Positions 1 through 4,441 of a DNA stretch of 6,355 bases are shown piece by piece (the stretch's first letter is position 1; each line of letters opens with the position of its first letter). Source of the stretch: an uncultured Treponema sp. Its GTDB lineage: Bacteria > Spirochaetota > Spirochaetia > Treponematales > Treponemataceae. Under the pieces are notes generated by a model that worked only from the letters and a program-made list of their open reading frames with translations, did no database searches and was not told where the DNA came from. A program made the translations under genes and the position numbers. Location: the NCBI GenBank assembly GCA_947176045.1, contig CAMWPF010000088.1, positions 1 through 6,355 of the forward strand, written 5' to 3'.

Positions 1-8
1 TCGCTCAT
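1..8 (-). CDS. Start of a divergent gene, only the first codons present
   Basis: On the minus strand an ATG (complement of 6-8) follows a perfect GGAGG Shine-Dalgarno (complement of 17-21) by 8 nt, and a TATACT -10-like box (complement of 61-66) lies further upstream. Only Met-Ser and part of a third codon are inside the window, so nothing can be said of the product. The call rests on the start signals alone. It is divergent from the lipoprotein/radical SAM pair and would share the region 9-159 with it. Confidence 0.4.
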
Positions 9-16
9 CCGTATAA

Positions 17-66
17 CCTCCGCCCGGTGCGGAACATTCCGCAAGACCGGGCATTCTTCTAGTATA
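17..66 (-). promoter_or_regulatory. Minus-strand leader: -10 box, 5' hairpin and Shine-Dalgarno
   Basis: Read on the minus strand: TATACT (66-61) puts transcription start near 54. A strong interrupted hairpin follows almost at once: GCCCGGT (52-46) pairs with ACCGGGC (28-22), and GCGGA (42-38) with TCCGC (33-29), with a 3-nt bulge and a 4-nt loop. GGAGG (21-17) comes directly after. The -35 region is poor (TAGATT at 89-84). A hairpin at the 5' end of an mRNA next to its ribosome site may stabilise it or control translation. On the plus strand the same hairpin could instead terminate something upstream, but no real T-run follows it. Confidence 0.35.
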
Positions 67-124
67 TTCGGAGAAGCAGAAAAAATCTATAGGAAAGGCG
101 GGCGGGAAGCTGCGTCTGTTTTCT

Positions 125-160
125 TTGCGCGCCCGTCCGTTCCGTGCTATACTTATGCCA
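125..160 (+). promoter_or_regulatory. Sigma-70 extended -10 promoter of the lipoprotein/rSAM unit
   Basis: TTGCGC (125-130), a 17-bp spacer, then TATACT (148-153) preceded by TG at 145-146 (extended -10). The expected transcription start, 7 nt after the -10 box, falls at about 160, which is the A of the ATG chosen for the lipoprotein. The transcript would therefore be leaderless or nearly so; no Shine-Dalgarno is visible before that ATG. Confidence 0.6.
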
Positions 161-588
161 TGCTCAAAGGCATGTTCAGAAAAATCATCTCCTCAATCCT
201 CGGTTTTTTCGGCATTATGACGTTCACGTCCTGCTACGGAATGCCTGCGAACGAAAGCTGGATTTCTTTGTCCGGCACGGTTACCGGAGACGACGACGGA
301 AGTGCTTCTACGCCTGCCGTTCCTGTGGAAGGAATCCGGGTGTCGGTGCAGGATTCTGCGGGAAACGGGCTTGCATCCTCCTTGACGGACAAGGACGGCA
401 TGTATTATATGGAAATGGAAACGGAAGCAGATGTGATTCCGGCGTACCTCACATACATCTTTGAGGACATCGATGGCGAAGAGAACGGCTCGTACAAGAA
501 GAAGACGGAGACGAAGGAATTCACGGAAAGCGGTTCCGGCAGCTTTAAAGTCGACGCCGAACTTGAGCGAGCCGATTCGGAAGGCTGA
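160..588 (+). CDS. Putative lipoprotein of the rSAM/lipoprotein system (TIGR04134-like)
   Basis: Encodes 142 residues. The N-terminus is a lipoprotein signal: basic start (MLKGMFRK), hydrophobic stretch to about residue 22, and lipobox FTSC with the modified cysteine at 25; it is the only cysteine. The mature part begins CYGMP, then 'SLSGTVTG', 'VEGIRVSVQDSAGNGLASS' and 'TDKDGMYYMEME', the pattern of a small carboxypeptidase-regulatory-like beta domain (Gly-Thr-Val ... Gly-Ile-Arg-Val ... Thr-Asp-x-Asp-Gly-x-Tyr). The tail is acidic, with a KKKTETKEF patch. This layout and the adjacent radical SAM gene match what I recall of TIGR04134, a putative lipoprotein always paired with a TIGR04133 enzyme; its role is unknown and it is a presumed substrate. 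Position 172 is an alternative start (MFRKII), but it has an SD-like AAAGG only 1 nt away. The promoter favours 160. Confidence 0.8.
   Translation: MLKGMFRKIISSILGFFGIMTFTSCYGMPANESWISLSGTVTGDDDGSASTPAVPVEGIRVSVQDSAGNGLASSLTDKDGMYYMEMETEADVIPAYLTYIFEDIDGEENGSYKKKTETKEFTESGSGSFKVDAELERADSEG
579..584 (+). promoter_or_regulatory. Ribosome binding site of the radical SAM gene
   Basis: GGAAGG lies inside the last codons of the lipoprotein gene, 6 nt before ATG 591. With a gap of only 2 nt between the two genes, this fixes the start at 591 and suggests translational coupling. Confidence 0.65.
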
Positions 589-590
589 AT

Positions 591-1715
591 ATGCTCCTCG
601 GAGGATTCCGCCGCCAGGTGTTCCGGCGGTACAGAAATTCCCAAATCAAGCATCACGCGCTCGGCTACCTGTTCTGGGAATGCACGCTGAAATGCAACAT
701 GAGCTGCCGCCACTGCGGAAGCGACTGCCTGAAGTCGTCCGGCATCTCGGATATGCCGCTTTCGGAATTTGTGCGCGTTTTGGACGACATCAAGGCGCGC
801 GGCGTTTCCCGGCTTGCTGTCTGCATTACGGGCGGTGAGCCGCTCCTCCGGGACGACATCGAGCGGGCGGGAGCGGAGATTGTGTGACGCGGCTGGGCGT
901 GGGGAATCGTTACGAACGGACTTGCGTTCACCGGGCGGCGGTTCCAAAGCCTTGTGGCGGCAGGAATGTCGAGCATGAGCTTCGACCTTGACGGACTGGA
1001 GGCGGAGCATTCCTTCCTGCGGCGGAATCTGGAGTCGTTTTCGCGAACCGTTGCCGGAATCCGCATCGCCGCAGACTTCATGAGGGGCAATCCCGGACGC
1101 TTTCTGTTCGACGTAATCACCTGCGTCCATCCGGGAAACCTTCAGTCGCTTCCAGAGCTGCGCGGATTTCTCATTGAGCTTGGCGTTCCGGCGTGGCGGA
1201 TTTTCACGATTTATCCGCAGGGACGGGCGCGCGGCGAACGCCTTTCTTTGAGCGGCGCGGAATATGTTCGGCTTATGGAATTCATCGCGGAGACGCGCTC
1301 CTACCGCACGGCGGACGGCAGGAGCATCTGGCTGAACTATTCGTGCGAAGGCTGCCTCGGCGCGTGGGAGCTGAAAGTCCGCGACCATTTCTTCTTCTGC
1401 CGCTCGGGCGTTTCCGTCGCCTCCGTCATGTGCGACGGCTCTATCGGCGGCTGCCTGAGCGTCCGCGGCGCCGACTTCATTCAGGGGAACATCCGCCGCG
1501 ACAGTTTTATGGACGTGTGGGAGAACCGCTTCCGCGATATACGCGACCGCGGCTGGGCGAAACGCGGCGCGTGCCGGAACTGCCGCCAGTGGAAGAACTG
1601 CATGGGAAACGGAATGCACCTCCACCCGGACAAAGAGTCCGGCGTCATGCACTGCAACTACTGGCTGCTGACGGAAGCCGCCGGCAGGAAGCGGGACGGG
1701 CGCGGGCGGAATTAG
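591..1715 (+). pseudogene. Radical SAM/SPASM enzyme of the rSAM/lipoprotein system (TIGR04133-like), interrupted by an in-frame TGA
   Basis: One reading frame of 374 sense positions, full length for the family, broken only by TGA at codon 99 (885-887). Before it: 'YLFWECTLKCNMSCRHCGSDC' (residues 26-46) carries the CxxxCxxC [4Fe-4S]-SAM motif (C35, C39, C42), and 'CITGGEPLLRDD' (78-89) is the SAM-binding GGEP motif. After it the same frame resumes with RGWAWGIVTNG (GIVTNG at 105-110), then 'SFDLDGLEAEHSFLR', and a SPASM-type C-terminal domain with C252, C255, C270, C281, C288, C328, C331, C337 and C355 (C-x2-C-x5-C at 328-337), expected to bind auxiliary Fe-S clusters. Cytoplasmic; by family knowledge a peptide/protein-modifying enzyme, presumably acting on the adjacent lipoprotein, but the chemistry is unknown. 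The break may be a real nonsense mutation, read through, or a sequence error. If it terminates, the core is split between GGEP and VTNG and should be inactive. Confidence 0.85.
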
Positions 1716-1833
1716 CGCGGAACCGACCGCCTTTTGTGGAGGGTAATGATTTTTGAGCTGTGCGCTTGCGCAATCCGCAGGTGGCGGGGAACTGTTCAAG
1801 TGCGTGTGAGTTGCGTTTTGGATTCATTTGAAT

Positions 1834-1867
1834 GATTTAAAGATGAATTGAAAGATGTCTTTAAATC
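1834..1867. repeat. 10-bp perfect inverted repeat
   Basis: GATTTAAAGA (1834-1843) and TCTTTAAATC (1858-1867) are exact reverse complements around a 14-nt loop. As RNA on the plus strand the stem can extend outward by about 4 pairs, including G-U pairs. Confidence 0.6.
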
Positions 1868-1869
1868 GT

Positions 1870-1883
1870 TTTGAATATTCAAA
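1870..1883. repeat. 14-nt perfect palindrome
   Basis: TTTGAATATTCAAA equals its own reverse complement. It lies 2 nt after the inverted repeat 1834-1867 and 20 nt before the hairpin 1904-1936. It could be a protein-binding site or part of a repeat element; no gene start follows it closely. Confidence 0.55.
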
Positions 1884-1903
1884 TGCGGCTTGCTTCACGC
1901 TAT

Positions 1904-1936
1904 GCAGGTACTTAGGGCGCAGCCCTAGGTACCTGC
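1904..1936. repeat. 15-bp hairpin, REP-like
   Basis: GCAGGTACTTAGGGC (1904-1918) pairs with GCCCTAGGTACCTGC (1922-1936) around loop GCA, with a single T-G pair at 1912/1928. Neither strand has a T-run after it, so it is not a standard intrinsic terminator. A long near-perfect intergenic hairpin is typical of REP/MITE-type repeats or of a structured RNA. Confidence 0.65.
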
Positions 1937-1990
1937 AAGAAAGGAGAGAGAAAATCCACGCTTCCAAAGGTAGATGAAATTTCTCATGAT

Positions 1991-2017
1991 GCAAGCTTGA
2001 AAGCTCGCGCCTTTTTT
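1991..2017 (+). terminator. Weak intrinsic terminator candidate
   Basis: GCAAGCT (1991-1997) and AGCTCGC (2002-2008) form a 7-bp stem with one A-C mismatch and a TGAA loop. GCC and then six T (2012-2017) follow. Oriented to stop plus-strand transcripts coming from the rSAM unit or the repeat block. On the minus strand it lies just after the stop of the XRE gene but has no T-run in that direction. Confidence 0.4.
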
Positions 2018-2346
2018 CAAAAAATTTCTTCCTGTATCTTATCTTGAATTTTCGTTGCGCACAGCGAAAGTTCTTTTTGAATGATTTCATTTATTTTATT
2101 GATTTTTGATTCGTCGAACGGTGCGCTTCCTTCCGTAAAAAAAAGCGACATCGGCATCACTTGCAGCTCCGTGATGATTTTCTCAAGCAATTTATAGCTG
2201 ACGAATTTCACGCCGGTTTCTATCACGCTCAAATGGTTCGGCGTTATACCGAGGCGTTCCGAAAGCTGTTCCTGCGAAAGCCAGCGTGTCTTCATGTATT
2301 TTTTGATATTGCCCCCGAAAATTTTCCGTATATTTATTTCTTCCAT
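2017..2346 (-). CDS. XRE-family helix-turn-helix transcriptional regulator
   Basis: 109 residues from ATG 2346. Residues about 10-65 form a Cro/C1-type HTH: 'GGNIKKYMKTRWLSQEQLSERLG' then 'ITPNHLSVIETG', with the first HTH helix near 24-31 (SQEQLSER) and the recognition helix near 35-43, followed by 'SYKLLEKIITELQVMPMSLF'. The remaining ~40 residues are a polar, probably helical tail that may dimerise; no sensor or peptidase domain is visible. An upstream ATG (2385) adds 13 residues, but it lies inside the predicted promoter/operator and so would not be on the transcript; 2346 also begins MEEINIRK, normal for this family. The Shine-Dalgarno is weak (GGAAAA about 11 nt upstream). Divergent from the envelope operon at 2589, which it might control; autoregulation through 2386-2404 is likely. 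Target genes unknown. Confidence 0.85.
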   Translation of the reverse strand: MEEINIRKIFGGNIKKYMKTRWLSQEQLSERLGITPNHLSVIETGVKFVSYKLLEKIITELQVMPMSLFFTEGSAPFDESKINKINEIIQKELSLCATKIQDKIQEEIF

Positions 2347-2380
2347 AATTCGAATAATTTTCCAAACTATTCTGGCTATA

Positions 2381-2411
2381 TACATAATCTAAAAGAATTA
2401 GATTGTGTAAA
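2381..2411 (-). promoter_or_regulatory. Promoter of the XRE gene with overlapping palindromic operator
   Basis: On the minus strand TTTACA (2411-2406) and TATGTA (2386-2381) could be -35 and -10 boxes; the 19-bp spacer is long (18 bp if TTACAC is the -35 box). Between them lies the perfect inverted repeat AATCTAA-AAGAA-TTAGATT (2386-2404), the size and symmetry expected for an XRE dimer site. A repressor bound here would block polymerase. Transcription would start near 2374, leaving about 27 nt before ATG 2346. Confidence 0.5.
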
Positions 2412-2426
2412 AATACTTCTTTATGC

Positions 2427-2455
2427 TTGATTATTTTCTCTGAAAGATTTATAAC
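2427..2455 (+). promoter_or_regulatory. Promoter of the envelope-protein operon
   Basis: TTGATT (2427-2432), a 17-bp spacer and TATAAC (2450-2455) give a good sigma-70-type match. Start would be near 2462, leaving a leader of about 127 nt before the LpoB-like gene. The box lies 22 nt beyond the XRE operator palindrome, so the regulator could also affect it. Confidence 0.45.
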
Positions 2456-2534
2456 TTGTAGAAATCACTCAAAAAGAATGAAAAGTTGTTGCTTTTGTCA
2501 TCGGATGTGATGTTGGGTGGAAGCGCAATTTTAA

Positions 2535-2563
2535 CTTCGAGTTTCGAAGAGGCGGTTTACGCC
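2535..2563 (+). promoter_or_regulatory. Two small hairpins in the leader of the LpoB-like gene
   Basis: CTTCGA-GTT-TCGAAG (2535-2549) and GGCG-GTTTA-CGCC (2551-2563) are adjacent perfect stem-loops, 16 nt before the Shine-Dalgarno GAGG (2580-2583). No T-run follows, so they are not terminators. They may be a binding site or an mRNA structure; their function is unknown. Confidence 0.3.
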
Positions 2564-2588
2564 GGCATAAATTTAATTTGAGGAAAAA

Positions 2589-3200
2589 ATGAAAAAAATA
2601 ATTTTTATTGCATTTTTTTTACTGTCTCTTTTGAGTGCAGGGTTTGCGAAGAAAATCAAGCGCGTGAATTTGGAAGATGCGACGGTCAGAACGGCTTTTT
2701 GGACTCCGCAAGATATGCAGATAGCGGCAGATACTCTTGTGCGGCTTTGCCTTGAAGATGAATTTGTTGACATCGCAATTGAGAAATATCAGAACGAAAG
2801 CGGGGGATTAAGACCTGCTGCCCAAATCGGAAAGATTCAAAACAAGAGCAGCGAAAGCATTAAAACTTCGCAAATGGCAAATGCACTGCGAAGTTCGATT
2901 CGTTCAAGCGGAGTTCTGGATTTTGTGGTCAGCACAAGCGGGAGCGAGGGCGCGGCTTTGCGAGAAGGTCGCCTTGAACAGACGGACGCATTCAGCGAAG
3001 TAAGCGAGGAAACAAAACTCAAGCAGATGAGTGTGCGCGGTGCTGCCTTCGAGTTTAATGGCAGTATAGATTCTGCCGTTGCATTGGATAAGCGCGGCAG
3101 GCACGGAATGCGTACATACTACGTTTATCTTGCTATGCATGATCGATCGACCAATGAAATAATTTGGGACTATCAATACGAAACGACTATAGAATTCTAA
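2589..3200 (+). CDS. lpoB: LpoB-like penicillin-binding-protein activator family protein
   Basis: 203 residues, start set by GAGG 5 nt before ATG. A Sec signal peptide (MKKIIFIAFFLLSLLSAGFA, cleavage after residue 20) has no cysteine at the cleavage site, so unlike E. coli LpoB this is a soluble periplasmic protein rather than a lipoprotein. The mature part follows the LpoB pattern (PF13036): 'FWTPQDMQIAADTLVRLCL' near 38-56, 'PAAQIGKIQNKSSESIKT' near 76-93 with 'LRSSIRSSGVLDFV' after it, the 'LREGRLEQ' element, 'RGAAFEFNGSI' and a C-terminal 'YYVYLAMHDRSTNEIIWDYQ' strand-turn-strand. In E. coli LpoB reaches through peptidoglycan to activate PBP1b; that exact role here is inferred from family only. 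First gene of a four-gene exported-protein cluster, followed by a 124-nt gap. The gene name is family-level. Confidence 0.8.
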   Translation: MKKIIFIAFFLLSLLSAGFAKKIKRVNLEDATVRTAFWTPQDMQIAADTLVRLCLEDEFVDIAIEKYQNESGGLRPAAQIGKIQNKSSESIKTSQMANALRSSIRSSGVLDFVVSTSGSEGAALREGRLEQTDAFSEVSEETKLKQMSVRGAAFEFNGSIDSAVALDKRGRHGMRTYYVYLAMHDRSTNEIIWDYQYETTIEF

Positions 3201-3237
3201 CTTTAGTCGGACGAATTGCATCGTAATTCTTGGTTTG

Positions 3238-3266
3238 TTTACGAATTTTGCTTTGCGAAATTTAAT
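3238..3266 (+). promoter_or_regulatory. Possible internal promoter before the CsgG/FlgT-like gene
   Basis: TTTACG (3238-3243), 17 bp, TTTAAT (3261-3266). Its start would be near 3273, at the left arm of the hairpin 3269-3289. It could give the last three genes a supply of mRNA independent of the LpoB-like gene. Confidence 0.35.
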
Positions 3267-3268
3267 AG

Positions 3269-3310
3269 GTTTCCGATGTTCTCGGAAATGTATATTTTAT
3301 TCATATTTTT
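3269..3310 (+). terminator. Hairpin with T-rich tail: attenuator or leader stem
   Basis: TTTCCGA (3270-3276) and TCGGAAA (3282-3288) form a perfect 7-bp stem with a 5-nt loop; a G-T pair can extend it at 3269/3289. A T-rich but interrupted stretch follows (to about 3310). It may be a weak intergenic terminator that lowers downstream expression, or a leader structure if the internal promoter is used. Confidence 0.35.
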
Positions 3311-3313
3311 TAC

Positions 3314-3318
3314 AGGAG
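3314..3318 (+). promoter_or_regulatory. Ribosome binding site deciding the start of the CsgG/FlgT-like gene
   Basis: AGGAG ends 6 nt before ATG 3325 and only 3 nt before the tandem ATG 3322. This favours 3325 and rules against the far upstream in-frame ATG 3235, which would put about 30 unsuitable residues before a clean signal peptide. Confidence 0.7.
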
Positions 3319-3324
3319 AAAATG

Positions 3325-4431
3325 ATGAAAAAGAATGTGGTTTTTACTGTAGCGGTTCTAACGGCTGCGACGATTTTTGCGCAAGAAAAAAAAGCTGTGA
3401 TTGGAATGGCCGAACTCACAACCACTCTTTCAGAAGCGACGGTTGAAGGATACTGGGGAGAGTATTGGGGAAATCTGGATGCAAGAGATGCATCCGGCTA
3501 TACGCATATGAAAATGGGTTCTAATACAGAGTTAGTATGTCCTGCCGTAGTTCCGGCAACTCTTGCACAGGTTAAGATGACGCTTCAAAATATGCTTTTT
3601 GACTATTTTGAAGATTCCAATCTTTTTGAGGAAGTTATTGAATGCAATGCAAGTGGCAATGATGCAGAGAATATTAGTTATCTTGTACGGCCTTCTTTAG
3701 ATATGCTTTGTTTGGAGCGAGGGGTGTTTCCATCTGGCTCATTTATGACAGTGGATGATCATGCTGTACTTTGCGTTACCGTTAATTTAAAACATATTGA
3801 AACTAATACAGAATATGTTCCTATGGCTTTCTATATTGGTGGATGGAGTAACATTTCTGATGGTAACGTCCGTGAAAATCTGAAACAGGTAAAGGCAAGA
3901 GGCGCTTATACTATAGATACGCATTACATTCGCAATATGGACTTGATTTACCCTGAAGGATTTAAGCCTTCTAGCGGATTATTAGGGTCGGTAATAAAAG
4001 CCGCCGTTACCAAGGAGAAGCCGAAGGATGATTTCCTGTATGAGAAAAATACAGATGGTTTGAAGAGGCTTGTAAAAGATATTATCATCTATGTTTATCA
4101 TATAATCACTCCGCCCACTGTGCAGTCTGTAGATGAAAACGGTATCATCACCCTCTCTGCGCTCGGCAGAAATAAAAAAGATGCGCTTAAAGTTATGAAT
4201 GGGTCAACGCTTGCTGCTGAAATTTATGTATATGATGTTGATGATAGAATCGCTTATGCGATGGTTGATCCTGTTGACCCCGAATTTGCAGGTGCTGAAA
4301 TTAAGGAAGGCTTTTATGTAGAACCGACGGATAAAGAATTGCAAGTTGTGAATAATGCGATAAAAAATATCAACAAGCAGGTTAAGGCTATAAAGAAAGC
4401 TCAAAAAGCCAATGCCAAGGCAAAAAAATAG
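3325..4431 (+). CDS. Exported protein with CsgG/FlgT-like architecture
   Basis: 368 residues from ATG 3325. Signal peptide MKKNVVFTVAVLTAATIFA, then QEKK; signal peptidase I type, not a lipoprotein. I do not recognise a named family with certainty. The order of elements resembles CsgG/FlgT-type proteins: an N-terminal 'AVIGMAELT' strand, a helix with 'VKMTLQNMLFDYFEDSNLFEEV' (compare the 'L...sgrFevv' segment), 'YLVRPSLDM' and 'LCVTVNLKHIETNTEYV' (compare the strand ending in a 'TGe'-type turn), then 'LVKDIIIYVYHI'. Near residues 280-335, 'GIITLSALGRNKKDALKVMNG', then 'AEIYVYDVDDRIAYAMVDPVDPEFAGAEIKEGFYVEP', looks like the small C-terminal beta domain of FlgT. The last 20 residues are basic (8 Lys, Ala-rich). 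Notably AT-rich compared with its neighbours. Ends 10 nt before the next gene, so probably co-translated; likely periplasmic or outer-membrane associated. Confidence 0.75.
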   Translation: MKKNVVFTVAVLTAATIFAQEKKAVIGMAELTTTLSEATVEGYWGEYWGNLDARDASGYTHMKMGSNTELVCPAVVPATLAQVKMTLQNMLFDYFEDSNLFEEVIECNASGNDAENISYLVRPSLDMLCLERGVFPSGSFMTVDDHAVLCVTVNLKHIETNTEYVPMAFYIGGWSNISDGNVRENLKQVKARGAYTIDTHYIRNMDLIYPEGFKPSSGLLGSVIKAAVTKEKPKDDFLYEKNTDGLKRLVKDIIIYVYHIITPPTVQSVDENGIITLSALGRNKKDALKVMNGSTLAAEIYVYDVDDRIAYAMVDPVDPEFAGAEIKEGFYVEPTDKELQVVNNAIKNINKQVKAIKKAQKANAKAKK

Positions 4432-4441
4432 GGTGCGAAAA

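Larger units (their letters stand above)
1716..2016. other. Gene-free interval with dense inverted repeats
   Basis: No convincing coding sequence on either strand; the short minus-strand frames here have no start signals and are broken by the hairpins. Contents in order: a small TGCG-CTTG-CGCA palindrome (1761-1772), a 10-bp inverted repeat (1834-1867), a 14-nt palindrome (1870-1883), a 15-bp hairpin (1904-1936), a purine-rich stretch (1937-1955), and a terminator-like hairpin (1991-2017). The first 100 nt are GC-rich like the rSAM gene; from about 1825 the DNA is AT-rich. Confidence 0.6.

Noticed and set aside
885..918. Selenocysteine insertion at the in-frame TGA
   Set aside because: No convincing SECIS in the following 40 nt and no expected cysteine at this position in the family.
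591..1715. Frameshift in the rSAM gene
   Set aside because: Both halves are in the same frame (591 and 954 are both multiples of 3 apart); only the TGA interrupts.
1193..1756. 187-codon plus-strand frame inside the rSAM gene
   Set aside because: Arg/Pro-rich out-of-frame shadow; the conserved GIVTNG and SPASM cysteines are in the other frame.
405..1799. 464-codon open frame on the minus strand across the lipoprotein and rSAM genes
   Set aside because: Antisense shadow of GC-rich coding DNA: Pro/Ala/Arg-rich, no domain, no start signals, and the plus strand has clear family motifs across the TGA.
1824..2090. 88-codon minus-strand frame overlapping the XRE gene end
   Set aside because: Crosses three inverted repeats and the XRE coding region in another frame; no ribosome site. 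It looks like translated repeat DNA.
3235..3324. Upstream in-frame start of the CsgG/FlgT-like gene
   Set aside because: Would add 30 residues before a canonical signal peptide and translate a hairpin and the AGGAG ribosome site.
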